The translations under genes and the position numbers were made by a program. A stretch of 64,000 bases of DNA from Qipengyuania nanhaisediminis (GTDB lineage: Bacteria; Pseudomonadota; Alphaproteobacteria; Sphingomonadales; Sphingomonadaceae), in NCBI RefSeq assembly GCF_900115585.1, contig NZ_FOWZ01000001.1, forward strand, positions 889,461-953,460, written 5' to 3'. The notes below the pieces were generated by a model. It made no database searches and had not been told where the DNA came from. It worked only from the letters and a program-made list of their open reading frames with translations. Every line of letters begins with the position of its first letter. The first letter of the stretch is position 1. This document shows positions 1 to 7,961 of the stretch, in pieces.

Positions 1-257
1 GCATCGATTCCGAAGGCTACGTCTATATCGACGATACGCAGATTGCTGTCGGCGGCCTCCCTGCCGCGCTGGAAAACATCCCGCGCCAGGGAGAAGGACC
101 CGACATCACGCTGCGAGCCGACAGGTCGCTCGATTACGGGCGGGTAATGGCCGTCATGGGCGAGTTGAACCGCGCAGGCCTCAATCGTATCTCGCTGGTC
201 ACGAATGGCGGCCAGGCCAGTGCGCCGGTCAATTCCGGTTCATCCGGCGAGGAATAG
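1..257 (+). CDS. tolR: TolR/ExbD-family protein, C-terminal part (truncated by window start)
   Basis: The open frame begins at base 3 and ends at TAG 255-257, giving 84 residues of a C-terminus. The residues match the periplasmic domain of ExbD/TolR: an acidic 'YVYIDDTQI' strand, a helix, then 'ITLRADRSLDYGRVMAVM' and 'LNRAGLNRISLVT', the usual ending of this family. TolR is an inner-membrane stator of the Tol-Pal system, which uses the proton gradient with TolQ to energise TolA and keep the outer membrane invaginating at division. The assignment rests on this pattern plus tolA, tolB and pal following immediately. The N-terminal membrane segment and tolQ lie outside the window. Confidence 0.9.
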   Translation, partial: IDSEGYVYIDDTQIAVGGLPAALENIPRQGEGPDITLRADRSLDYGRVMAVMGELNRAGLNRISLVTNGGQASAPVNSGSSGEE

Positions 258-266
258 CCAGCGCTT

Positions 267-1067
267 ATGGAGAGGACAGGCATCAGGACTGAGGAGCGCA
301 CCGGGCTGCTGATTGCGATCGGATTGCACCTTGCCCTGCTGGCCGCGCTGCTCGTGCAGGCTTTGATGCCCGCCGCCGAAATCCCTCAAACGGAACGCAT
401 GACGGTAAGCCTTGCGGAAGATGTCGGCCTCGAAGCTACGGCACCCGAACCCGTGCCCGAAAGCCGTGCCGCTATCGCGCCGGAGCTGTCGGACAGCCCC
501 GCTCCTGCGCCCGAAATGCTGGAGGCACCGGACACGCCGCAAGTCGACAGACCAACGCCGCAGGTTCAGCCAAATCCGGCTCCGGCTCGCGAAACGCGTC
601 CGCAGCCACGCCGCGAGCAGCCGCGCGAACAGGCTCAGCCGCGCCGTACCGAACGTTCCGGTGGATCGCGGGTGGGTGACAATTTCCTCGCAGGCGCGGG
701 CGACAGCACTACGACCAACGAGACGCGCGTTCCGGCTTCGCAGATCGGCGCCAGCGCGAAGGCGTCGCTGGTCCAGCGCATCTCGCGCGAGATCAAGCCG
801 CACTGGCAGCCACCCAGCGGCCCGGAAGTCGAACAGATCACGACCTTCCTGAGGTTTCAGCTGAACCCCGACGGCAGCCTTGCCGGCAGGCCCACCGTCG
901 TCCGCCAGACCGGGGTCAACGATACCAATCGCGCGCAGGCCGGTCGCCATGGCGAGCAAGCCATTCGCGCCGTACAACTGGCCGCGCCGTTCGAATTGCC
1001 CGAAGAATACTATGAGGCCTGGAAGGTGGTTGGACCCTTCGGCTTCGACTGGAGACTTGCCCAATGA
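267..1067 (+). CDS. tolA: TolA-like cell-envelope energy transducer
   Basis: 266 residues. One transmembrane helix lies at about residues 14-35 ('LLIAIGLHLALLAALLVQAL'). A long Pro/Glu/Arg-rich periplasmic linker covers about 55-130, and a compact C-terminal domain (about 165-266) has the TolA/TonB-C feel ('VQRISREIKPHWQPP', 'FRFQLNPDGSLAGRPTV'-like strands). TolA spans the periplasm, linking TolQR energy to TolB-Pal. It starts 9 bp after tolR and its stop overlaps the tolB start by 4 bp, so translation is probably coupled. It is shorter than enteric TolA (about 420 aa), as is usual in alphaproteobacteria. Its sequence is poorly conserved, so the name relies partly on context. Confidence 0.88.
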   Translation: MERTGIRTEERTGLLIAIGLHLALLAALLVQALMPAAEIPQTERMTVSLAEDVGLEATAPEPVPESRAAIAPELSDSPAPAPEMLEAPDTPQVDRPTPQVQPNPAPARETRPQPRREQPREQAQPRRTERSGGSRVGDNFLAGAGDSTTTNETRVPASQIGASAKASLVQRISREIKPHWQPPSGPEVEQITTFLRFQLNPDGSLAGRPTVVRQTGVNDTNRAQAGRHGEQAIRAVQLAAPFELPEEYYEAWKVVGPFGFDWRLAQ

Positions 1068-2449
1068 AATATCTAGCCCTCATCCCGCTCGCACTCTTCG
1101 CTGCTCCGCTCGCGGCGCAGAACCAGGACCTTGGCGAACCGATGCAGGAAGGCCAGGCGGTCGAAACAATCGAGGAAGAAGGCGGCCTTACAGGCTCAGT
1201 CAGCTTCGAGGGTAATCTCGATGATCTCGGTATCGCCATTCCCGCTTTCGCCACCGACCGGGATGTCGCGACACCGGCCAATGCAAACGGTACGGCGGCG
1301 CTCGGTGTGGAGCTTGCACGGGTCATCACTTCCAACCTGCGCAACAACGGTCTGTTCAAGCCGACTGGTCCGGACTCGCTTCCGACGCCAGCATTCGCGA
1401 ACATCACCTCGCCGAACTGGGCGACCTGGTCGACCCGCGGCGCGGAAATGCTGGTCCATGGGTATGTCCGTGCGCGCAGCGACAATCGCCTCACGGTGGG
1501 CTGCTATCTCTACGACATGGCCCTGCAGGACCGGCTGGTGGCTGAAGGCTGGGTGGTCGCGCCTGCAGACTGGCGCCGTGCAGCGCACAAATGCGCCGAT
1601 CTCGTCTATTCGCGCCTGACTGGCGAAAGTCCCTTCTTCGACAGCCGTATCGCCTATATCGCGGAGACGGGCCCCAAGGATAATCGTACGAAGCGTCTCG
1701 CCATCATGGACAGCGACGGGGCCAACCACCGGTTCGTTACGACGGGCCGTTCGACAGCGCTGACGCCGCGCTATTCGCCGGATTATCGCCAGCTGGTCTA
1801 TCTCAGCTATGTCGACGGCAATCCGCGTATCTACGTCTATGACATCGGCACCGGCCGGCAGACGCTCGTCACGCAGAGCGACAATCCGACCTTCGCCCCG
1901 CGATGGAGCCCGGATGGACGCTATATCCTCTATTCCATGGCGGTCGGGGGCAATACCGACATCTATCGTGTGTCGGCCAATGGCGGCCGCAGTGAACGGC
2001 TGACCGATGCGCCCGGCATCGATATCGGCGGATCGTTTTCGCCCGACGGCAGCAAGATCGTTTTCGAAAGCGATCGTTCGGGCAGCCAGCAGATCTACGT
2101 GATGGATGCTGACGGCTCCAACCAGCGCCGCCTGTCCTTCTTCGGCGGGCGCTCGGCAACGCCGGAATGGAGCCCGCGCGGAGACCAGATCGCCTTCACC
2201 CACATTGCCGGTGACTTCAACGTGGCGGTCATGAACCCGAGCGGGCGCGGCTTCCGCAAGCTGACCCGCGGCTGGCAGGACGAAGCGCCGACCTGGGCAC
2301 CCAATGGCCGCATCATCCAGTTCTTCCGGACGGAGCGCAACAGCGGGCGAACCTCGCTGTGGCAGGTGGACCTTACGGGAGAAAACGAACGCAAGTTGCC
2401 GACGCCGGTGGATGCTTCCGATCCGGCTTGGGGACCGATCCTTCCTTAA
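1064..2449 (+). CDS. tolB: Tol-Pal system beta-propeller protein TolB
   Basis: 461 residues, a full-length TolB. A signal peptide (residues 1-18, cleavage after Leu-Ala-Ala) directs it to the periplasm. The N-terminal domain (about 40-190) precedes a six-bladed WD40-like propeller with repeated 'SPDGRYI', 'SFSPDGSKIVF', 'WSPRGDQIAF' and 'WAPNGRIIQF' motifs, the PD40 signature. TolB binds Pal and the TolA C-terminal domain. The start overlaps tolA (ATGA), and the Ala-rich leader supports this ATG. An extra acidic stretch after the signal peptide (residues 20-45) is unremarkable. Confidence 0.97.
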   Translation: MKYLALIPLALFAAPLAAQNQDLGEPMQEGQAVETIEEEGGLTGSVSFEGNLDDLGIAIPAFATDRDVATPANANGTAALGVELARVITSNLRNNGLFKPTGPDSLPTPAFANITSPNWATWSTRGAEMLVHGYVRARSDNRLTVGCYLYDMALQDRLVAEGWVVAPADWRRAAHKCADLVYSRLTGESPFFDSRIAYIAETGPKDNRTKRLAIMDSDGANHRFVTTGRSTALTPRYSPDYRQLVYLSYVDGNPRIYVYDIGTGRQTLVTQSDNPTFAPRWSPDGRYILYSMAVGGNTDIYRVSANGGRSERLTDAPGIDIGGSFSPDGSKIVFESDRSGSQQIYVMDADGSNQRRLSFFGGRSATPEWSPRGDQIAFTHIAGDFNVAVMNPSGRGFRKLTRGWQDEAPTWAPNGRIIQFFRTERNSGRTSLWQVDLTGENERKLPTPVDASDPAWGPILP

Positions 2450-2530
2450 GTGCATTTGAGTAAGCGTGGGGGCGCCATTCAATCGGGGGCAAACCGATTG
2501 CAACAAGCTGTTTTATAAAGGGGACAGCCA

Positions 2531-3046
2531 ATGAATACACGTATTGCCACTGCCGCCGTGTTGAGTTCTGCACTGGCCCTCGCTGCCTGCCAGAAGAAAG
2601 CACCCGAAGAGCTGCCGCCGCCGCCGGAAGATGTGACGACGACGACGCCTACGACCACTACGCCCGCCGGCCCGACTGTCGGCAGCATGGAGCATTTCCT
2701 TGCTGCGGTCGGACAGATGAATACGGTCGTCTATTTCGACACCGACCGCTACAACATCGACGCGGAAGATTCTGCCAAGTTGCAGCGCCAGGCGCAGTAT
2801 TTCAGCCAGTATCCGAGCGTCACCTTCACCATCGAGGGGCACACCGACGAACGCGGTACGCGTGAATACAACCTCGCCCTGGGCGAGCGGCGCGCTAATG
2901 CGGCGAAGAACTATCTCGTCAGCGTCGGCATTCCTGCCAGCCGTATCCGTACGGTAAGCTACGGCAAGGAGCGTCCGGTTGCGCTTGGCTCGAATGAATC
3001 TGCATGGGCCCAGAACCGCCGTGCAGCGACTGTGACGATCAACTGA
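2531..3046 (+). CDS. pal: Peptidoglycan-associated lipoprotein Pal
   Basis: 171 residues. The signal sequence ends in a lipobox (LALAAC) with the lipidated Cys at residue 20, so the protein should be anchored in the outer membrane. A Pro/Thr linker (about 26-50) leads to an OmpA-type peptidoglycan-binding domain (about 65-171) with 'VYFDTDRYNI', 'IEGHTDERGTREYNLALGERRA' (split here as the conserved HTDERG and LGERRA boxes) and 'RIRTVSYGKERP'. Pal completes the Tol-Pal bridge. It follows tolB by 81 bp with an AAGGGGAC ribosome-binding site just upstream. Confidence 0.97.
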   Translation: MNTRIATAAVLSSALALAACQKKAPEELPPPPEDVTTTTPTTTTPAGPTVGSMEHFLAAVGQMNTVVYFDTDRYNIDAEDSAKLQRQAQYFSQYPSVTFTIEGHTDERGTREYNLALGERRANAAKNYLVSVGIPASRIRTVSYGKERPVALGSNESAWAQNRRAATVTIN

Positions 3047-3109
3047 TACCTTGGTAACGGCGGTCTAGGAGGGGATTCTTCCCGGCCCGCCGATGCCTTG
3101 CAGAAAAGA

Positions 3110-3158
3110 CCGGTTTCGAGATGGATTTCCTGTGAGCCGTTGCGAAACCGGCCATCTC
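3110..3158. repeat. Interleaved inverted repeats downstream of pal
   Basis: CCGGTTTCG (3110-3118) is complementary to CGAAACCGG (3143-3151), and GAGATGG (3118-3124) is complementary to CCATCTC (3152-3158). The order A-B-A'-B' means the two helices are interleaved. On RNA they would form an H-type pseudoknot or two competing hairpins. There is no T-run after the repeats, so this is not an ordinary terminator. Function unknown; it lies in the pal 3' region, 54 bp before the next gene. Confidence 0.5.
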
Positions 3159-3211
3159 ACCTAGATTGACCTACATGACTTTCCCCTCACCTTCACTTGC
3201 GCCCGTCGTCG

Positions 3212-3745
3212 ATGCCTAAGGCACGGCGATCCAACGACTGGGGATTCCCCAGATGGCGCGGCTATGAGGCCAGCCGTGAAGCCGCGACCGTGCGTCTATG
3301 CGATCGCCATGGCTGCGAAGAGGTAGGCGATTGCCCCGCACCAAAGGCACCGAACAGCCCGGAACGCTGGATGTTCTGCCAGGCTCACGCTGCCGAATAC
3401 AACCGCAAGTGGGACTATTTCGAAGGTCTCGACAAGGCGGAAAAAGAAGCCCGCGCCAAGGCTGAGCAATCCGAAAATGCAGGCTACGCAGAAGCGCAGC
3501 ACTATGGCTGGAGCGGGAGCGGCGACGGGTCGAGATCGGCCGATGAAATGCGTGCGCTTGAAATACTCGAGCTAGAGGCCGATGCAGATTTTGCAGCCGT
3601 GAAAAAAGCTTTCAGGGCCAAGGCCAAGGAAGTTCATCCCGACGTAAAGCCCGGCGACGAGGATGCCGCGGCGGAATTCCAGAAATACTCCCTTGCCTAT
3701 GAGGTTTTGAAATCCGCTGAAGATAGGCGAGAGTGGAAGGGCTGA
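3212..3745 (+). CDS. J-domain (DnaJ-like) protein
   Basis: About 177 residues. The N-terminal part holds two Cys pairs ('CDRHGCEE', 'FCQAHA') that may bind metal, followed by a charged helix. The C-terminal 60 residues are a J-domain ending the protein: 'ALEILELEADADFAAVKKAFRAKA' (in pieces) with the catalytic HPD tripeptide in 'EVHPDVKPGD'. J-domains stimulate Hsp70 ATPase, so this is probably a specialised DnaK co-chaperone. I chose the ATG at 3212 over the in-frame TTG at 3197. The C-terminal position of the J-domain is typical of the alphaproteobacterial 'DnaJ domain-containing' family; the client is unknown. Confidence 0.85.
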   Translation: MPKARRSNDWGFPRWRGYEASREAATVRLCDRHGCEEVGDCPAPKAPNSPERWMFCQAHAAEYNRKWDYFEGLDKAEKEARAKAEQSENAGYAEAQHYGWSGSGDGSRSADEMRALEILELEADADFAAVKKAFRAKAKEVHPDVKPGDEDAAAEFQKYSLAYEVLKSAEDRREWKG

Positions 3746-3840
3746 CCGTCGGGTAAACCTTTGTATTTGCGGCTTTCGATGGTGAAGCCCGCGTTTACCC
3801 TTTATTGCTCTTTGTTAAATATAAGGTCGTGGGACCAGCC

Positions 3841-4122
3841 ATGACCATGCAACAACGCATCTTCGACCGGACGACGAGCAATCTCGTCATCGACTGCATC
3901 GTGCAACGCCAGCGCGAGCGGGCGATCCTATGCGATATTTCAGCCAGCGGATGCCGGATGGAATTGTTCGATGGTGTCGTTCAGATAGGTTCTACAATCA
4001 TCTTCGAAGTGGACGATCGCCTGGCCTTTGCGGGGGAGGTCGTCTGGACGCGTGGCGGGGAAGCGGGCGTGCAATTTACCCGGTCTCTCCCGGCAAGGGT
4101 CATGACAGCACTCGAAATGTAG
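3841..4122 (+). CDS. PilZ-domain protein
   Basis: 93 residues from ATG 3841 (GGGA 8-12 bp upstream). Apart from a short N-terminus this is a single PilZ-like beta-barrel: 'ERAILCDISASGCRME' matches the D-x-S-xx-G element and 'FAGEVVWTRGGEAGVQF' the G-x-V-x-W…G-v-x-F strand. PilZ domains often bind cyclic di-GMP, but the upstream RxxxR motif is only loosely present ('RQRERAILC'), so binding is uncertain. Monocistronic, with a GC-rich convergent neighbour 8 bp downstream. Confidence 0.8.
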   Translation: MTMQQRIFDRTTSNLVIDCIVQRQRERAILCDISASGCRMELFDGVVQIGSTIIFEVDDRLAFAGEVVWTRGGEAGVQFTRSLPARVMTALEM

Positions 4123-4130
4123 GATTGGCT

Positions 4131-5021
4131 TCAAGCCAAGCGGACACGGATAGCTGCCGCCATGCGTGGGCCGAGCTCTGGACCCTGTTCAGGATAGTAA
4201 TAAGGCTCGATCATCTCCGCCTCCATCACCGCAAGATGGCCGTCAGGAAGGCGTGCCATGTCGATCCGGCAGTACAGCGGGCGCGCGAATGGCAGAGCTT
4301 CGACGACATCGCTCGCTGTTGCCAAATCCGCAGGGGATGGAGTGTAATCGCACTCGTACCCACCGTAGAGCGACTGGATCCGGTATTCTCCCTCAGCTGC
4401 GCGCTTGAGAACGCCGTGCGAGAAGTCGCCATCGATGAAGAAAAAAGTGTATTCTCCCTCTTCGACCACACTCGGCAGGAACGGTTGCACCATGCAAGGC
4501 CGTCCCATCGTCCAGTCGGGGTCGGGAGGATTGCTACGCGAAAAGCTGAACTGCCCCAGTCCTCCGGCCCCGACCTGGCGCTTCACCACGACCCGGTCGA
4601 CGGCGAAATGATCCATCGCGTCGCTCACTCCCGCCGCGTCGATCCCCTCCAGCCACCGGGTTGGCACGGTGGCCGCACCCATGGCGGCCAGGTGCTTCAG
4701 ATACCTCTTGTCGGCATTCCACCGCACGATCGCAGGGGGATTGTGGACCGCGATGCCGCCTGCATCCAGCTGCTCGAGCTTGGCAAGGAACTCGTCCGGA
4801 TGATCCTGGTAATCCCATGCCGTCCCGAGCAGGACGAGCGGGATGTTGGCGAAATCTTCCAGCGGTGCCCGCCAGTCGATTTCAACCAACTCCAGCCCGG
4901 CCTCTTCGAATGCCGGACGCAGCGCAGCCGTTACGAGATCGTGCTCGAATGCATCGCCGCGACGTTCGCCCGCGCCCGGAAGCGTGTCCGCACAGGCCAG
5001 GAAGCCGATGCGTGTCGCCAT
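4131..5021 (-). CDS. ATP-grasp family protein (RimK/glutathione synthetase-like)
   Basis: 296 residues from the ATG at 5021. The pattern is ATP-grasp: an N-terminal preATP-grasp domain, 'VHNPPAIVRWNADKRYLKHLAAMG', 'VVVKRQVGAGGLGQF' (nucleotide-binding Lys and Gly-rich loop), 'MVQPFLPSVVEEGEYTFFFIDG', and the metal-binding end 'YCRIDMARLPDGHLAVMEAEMIEP' (D, E and E/P). These enzymes ligate a carboxylate to an amine using ATP; the substrate cannot be read from sequence. The start is 1 bp after the stop of the upstream PLP-enzyme gene, so the two are probably cotranscribed, hinting at sulfur amino-acid or thiol metabolism. That functional link is inference only. Confidence 0.8.
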   Translation of the reverse strand: MATRIGFLACADTLPGAGERRGDAFEHDLVTAALRPAFEEAGLELVEIDWRAPLEDFANIPLVLLGTAWDYQDHPDEFLAKLEQLDAGGIAVHNPPAIVRWNADKRYLKHLAAMGAATVPTRWLEGIDAAGVSDAMDHFAVDRVVVKRQVGAGGLGQFSFSRSNPPDPDWTMGRPCMVQPFLPSVVEEGEYTFFFIDGDFSHGVLKRAAEGEYRIQSLYGGYECDYTPSPADLATASDVVEALPFARPLYCRIDMARLPDGHLAVMEAEMIEPYYYPEQGPELGPRMAAAIRVRLA

Positions 5022-5022
5022 A

Positions 5023-6336
5023 CTAGACCGCTTCCAGTGCCTGTTCGAAGTCGGCAATCAGGTCGTCCGCATCCTCGATACCGATGGAAATGCGCACGAG
5101 ATTGTCCGAAATGCCCAGTTCGGCACGGCGGCCCTCGGCAACCGAAAGATGCGTCATCGATGCCGGGTGGCTAGCCAAGGTCTCGGTTCCGCCGAGGCTA
5201 ACCGCGAGCTTGGCGATCTTGAGTGCATCGAGGAAACGGAAACACTCGGCTTCGCCGCCCTTGAGCAGCAATGAGAAGGTGCTGCCTGCGCCCATGCAGT
5301 GACGATCGTAAATGTCCTGCTGGCGTGCATCCTTGATCATGCCGAGATAACCCAGGCCTTCGACCTTCGGGTGCTTGGCAAGGAAATCGCAGACCTTCTC
5401 CGCATTCTCGCCCGCACGCTGCATGCGCAATTCGACGGTTTCGAGGCTGCGGCACAGCATCCAGGCCGTGTTCGGATCGCAGATGCCGCCCATGGTGTTG
5501 CGCAGCATGCGGATTGCGTCGATGAAACGCTTCTTGCCCGAGACGCTGCCGGCGACCAGATCGGAGTGGCCGCCGACATATTTGGTCAGCGAATAGACCA
5601 CGAGGTCGGCACCGTGATCCAGCGGGCGCTGCCATAGCGGCCCGAGGAAGGTGTTATCGATTGCGATCGAGCACTGGTCCGGATCGAAATGCGCATCGCG
5701 CGCTTCCTTGACCGCTTCGATGTCGACCAGTGCATTGGTCGGGTTGCCCGGGCTTTCGAGGTAGATCATCGGCACTTCGCCGCCCTGTTCCTCGGCCATG
5801 GCTTTCGCGCGGACCATCACCTCGTCGAGCTGCTCGCGGCTCGCACCGGCGGGAAAGTCGATAAATGTCACGCCGTACTTCGCCAGCGTCTTGGCAATGA
5901 AACCTTCCGATGCGGCATACAGGGGGCCCGAGTGAACGATCACGTCGCCCGCCTTGCACGCGGCCAATAGCAGCACGGCGATTGCGGTCATCCCGCTGGA
6001 GAAGCTGAGCGCCTCTTCCGCTCCGTCCCACACGGCGAGGCGATCTTCGAGGATTTCCTGGTTGGGAGCGTTGAAGCGCGAGTAGACAAGCCCGTCCGCA
6101 CCACCCGGGCGTTTGCCGGTGATGCCTTCGAAATGTCGCTTGCCATCCGCTGCGCTCGGGAACGCGAAGGTCGAGGTAAGGAAGATGGGAGCCTTGAGGC
6201 TGCCTTCCGAAAGAGTGGGGTCAAAGCCATGACCCATCATCAGAGTGCTGGGCTTGAGGGGGCGTCCGCCCACTTCGGGGATCTTGCGCTTGGGCGCCAT
6301 GCGGGGGCTGACGGGATCGATATCGTTGTCGCTCAT
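5023..6336 (-). CDS. Cystathionine gamma-synthase/methionine gamma-lyase family PLP enzyme
   Basis: 437 residues from ATG 6336. Cys/Met metabolism PLP-family features are clear: 'YSRFNAPNQEILEDRLA', 'SFSSGMTAI' (phosphate-binding), 'HSGPLYAAS', 'DNTFLGPLWQRPL', and the PLP lysine in 'SLTKYVGGHSD'. The C-terminus has 'SLGGTETLASHPASMTH', also canonical. Members catalyse cystathionine synthesis, O-acylhomoserine sulfhydrylation or methionine gamma-elimination; sequence alone does not separate them. Longer in-frame starts exist up to 6438, but the ATG at 6336 has AGGAAGG ten bases upstream. That Shine-Dalgarno lies in a strong potential pseudoknot (next entry). Followed 1 bp later by the ATP-grasp gene. 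Confidence 0.93.
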   Translation of the reverse strand: MSDNDIDPVSPRMAPKRKIPEVGGRPLKPSTLMMGHGFDPTLSEGSLKAPIFLTSTFAFPSAADGKRHFEGITGKRPGGADGLVYSRFNAPNQEILEDRLAVWDGAEEALSFSSGMTAIAVLLLAACKAGDVIVHSGPLYAASEGFIAKTLAKYGVTFIDFPAGASREQLDEVMVRAKAMAEEQGGEVPMIYLESPGNPTNALVDIEAVKEARDAHFDPDQCSIAIDNTFLGPLWQRPLDHGADLVVYSLTKYVGGHSDLVAGSVSGKKRFIDAIRMLRNTMGGICDPNTAWMLCRSLETVELRMQRAGENAEKVCDFLAKHPKVEGLGYLGMIKDARQQDIYDRHCMGAGSTFSLLLKGGEAECFRFLDALKIAKLAVSLGGTETLASHPASMTHLSVAEGRRAELGISDNLVRISIGIEDADDLIADFEQALEAV

Positions 6337-6381
6337 GGGGGAGCATCCTTCCTGCAACGTCGCTCCCAGGAAGGCGGGAGC
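6337..6381 (-). promoter_or_regulatory. Candidate SD-sequestering pseudoknot (riboswitch-like leader)
   Basis: Read on the minus strand, GCTCCC (6381-6376) can pair with GGGAGC (6367-6362) as a 6-bp stem. Its loop CCTTCCT (6374-6368) is perfectly complementary to the Shine-Dalgarno AGGAAGG (6353-6347). The loops are 1 nt (6375) and 8 nt (6361-6354), sterically reasonable for an H-type pseudoknot. A second GCTCCC (6344-6339), just before the start codon, can compete for the same GGGAGC strand and would free the SD, so two exclusive folds exist. The layout resembles the compact SAM-II and SAM/SAH riboswitches, but I do not see their conserved bases. Regulation by a methionine-cycle metabolite is inference from the downstream gene. 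Confidence 0.45.
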
Positions 6382-6481
6382 TGAACTTTGGGCCATGCGG
6401 CACCCGCTCCTAACCTCCGCAGGAACGCTTCTCCGCATGCCGTGGCAATGCGGCGTGGATTACGGAGCGTCAGGCGCCTTT

Positions 6482-7891
6482 TCAAGCGGCAAGCGACGCC
6501 ATTCCCCAAACGACGAAGACGATCAGGAAAATGCCCACGAGGTCGAGCAGGATTCCGGCCTTCACCATGCGCTCGATCCTTATCCGGCCGGTGGCCCAGG
6601 CGATCGCATTGGGCCCGGTCCCGGCAGGCAGCATGAAACCCCAGCTTGCGGCGAGCGCCGCCGGCATCGCGAGCAGGACCGGGTCGGCGCCCAGCGCCAC
6701 CACAAGGCTCGCCACGACAGGAATGATCCCGCTAGCCGTCGCCACGTTGCTTGCGAATTCAGTAATGAGGACAACCATCGCAACGATCGCCAGCGCCACC
6801 AGGACCAGAGGCCAGCTTTCCAGTGGCAGAAGCGCATTGCCGAGCCAGTCGGCAAGTCCGCTGGCCGACATTCCTGCCGCGAGGGCGAGGCCACCCCCGA
6901 ACATCATGATGACACCCCACGGAGCCCTGTCGGCTTCCTCCCATTTCAGCATGGGGCGGCCTGTCCCGTCGGGAAGCAGGAACAGGGGCAGGCTCATGCC
7001 GATAGCGATCGTGCCGTCGGTCAGCGATCCTGCCGGCAGGTACGGTGCAATCCAGCGCTGCCCCATCCACAGCAGGAACGTCACGATGATCAGGGGGACA
7101 AGCCGCCGCTCCGCGCTGGACCATGCAGTGTGCGTGTCGATGGCCGCCCTGGCGGCGTTCGTATCGAAGGGATGTTCGGCTACGCGCTGCACGCGGGCGA
7201 TCAACCATGCGGCAATCGGGATACCGGCTGCAACCACGGGTAGGCCGTAGAACGCCCAGTCTGCAAAGGTGATGCGAGTGCCGGTAAGCGTATCGAGCAG
7301 CCCCACCGCAATGGCGTTCGTGGGCGATCCGACCAGCGTACCGAGCCCGCCGATGCTGGCGGCGAATGCGATACCCATGGGGAGGGCACCGGCGAGCCCC
7401 TCCTGTTCGCTGTCGGCGAGGCCTCCGCCCGCCAGCACCGCGACTGCCATCGGCATCATGATGAGCGCCGTTGAGGTGTTGGAGATCAACATGGAAAGGA
7501 TCGCTGCCGTGATCATGAAGGCAAGCAGCACGCCGGTCTGGCTGCCGGATCCGACTGCTTTGAGCAAAGCCAGTGCGAGGCGGCGATGAAGGCCGGTCCG
7601 TTCGATCGCCAGGGCGATGAATGCTCCACCCAGAATCAGGAACAGGATTGGAGAGTAATAGGCACCGGCCGTTGCCTTCGCATCCATCACTCCGGCAAAA
7701 GGCAGCACCAGGAAGGGCATCAGCGCGGTTGCCGTGAGCGGCATCGCTTCCGTCATCCACCATGCTGCCATCAGCACGACCAGCCCCGCGAGGACACCGG
7801 CTTCGCGCGACATTCCGGCGGGCAACGGCGCAAAAATGCCCGCCAGAAGGCCTAGCGCCCCGACGATCAGTCCTATGTGTTTTGCGTTCAA
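6482..7891 (-). CDS. SLC13/DASS-family anion transporter
   Basis: 469 residues, almost entirely hydrophobic with about a dozen membrane segments. Family landmarks are visible: 'MAAWWMTEAMPLTATALMPF' near the N-terminus, the first substrate/Na+ motif 'LISNTSTALIMMPMAVAV', and the second-half equivalent 'TEFASNVATASGIIPV'. The C-terminal helix-loop 'AASWGFMLPAGTGPNAIAW' is typical. Relatives are Na+-coupled transporters of dicarboxylates, citrate or sulfate; the S-N-T and S-N-x-A motifs resemble the carboxylate transporters more than sulfate ones, but substrate is not certain. The gene lies 45 bp upstream of the furthest in-frame start of the PLP-enzyme gene on the same strand, so partial cotranscription is possible. 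Confidence 0.9.
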   Translation of the reverse strand: MNAKHIGLIVGALGLLAGIFAPLPAGMSREAGVLAGLVVLMAAWWMTEAMPLTATALMPFLVLPFAGVMDAKATAGAYYSPILFLILGGAFIALAIERTGLHRRLALALLKAVGSGSQTGVLLAFMITAAILSMLISNTSTALIMMPMAVAVLAGGGLADSEQEGLAGALPMGIAFAASIGGLGTLVGSPTNAIAVGLLDTLTGTRITFADWAFYGLPVVAAGIPIAAWLIARVQRVAEHPFDTNAARAAIDTHTAWSSAERRLVPLIIVTFLLWMGQRWIAPYLPAGSLTDGTIAIGMSLPLFLLPDGTGRPMLKWEEADRAPWGVIMMFGGGLALAAGMSASGLADWLGNALLPLESWPLVLVALAIVAMVVLITEFASNVATASGIIPVVASLVVALGADPVLLAMPAALAASWGFMLPAGTGPNAIAWATGRIRIERMVKAGILLDLVGIFLIVFVVWGMASLAA

Positions 7892-7961
7892 ATCATCCCT
7901 CCACCCTCCGTGCTAACGGGGGCGGGGCATCGGGCCAAGAGATTTGATTTGCAGGCTCGCG

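Noticed and set aside
1196-2506. 436-codon minus-strand ORF opposite tolB
   Set aside because: It is antisense to tolB with GC-rich codon shadow and no recognisable domain.
6337-6480. Known SAM-I, SAM-II or SAH riboswitch before the PLP gene
   Set aside because: I compared by eye with remembered consensus elements and found none of the conserved core bases; only the pseudoknot geometry is similar.
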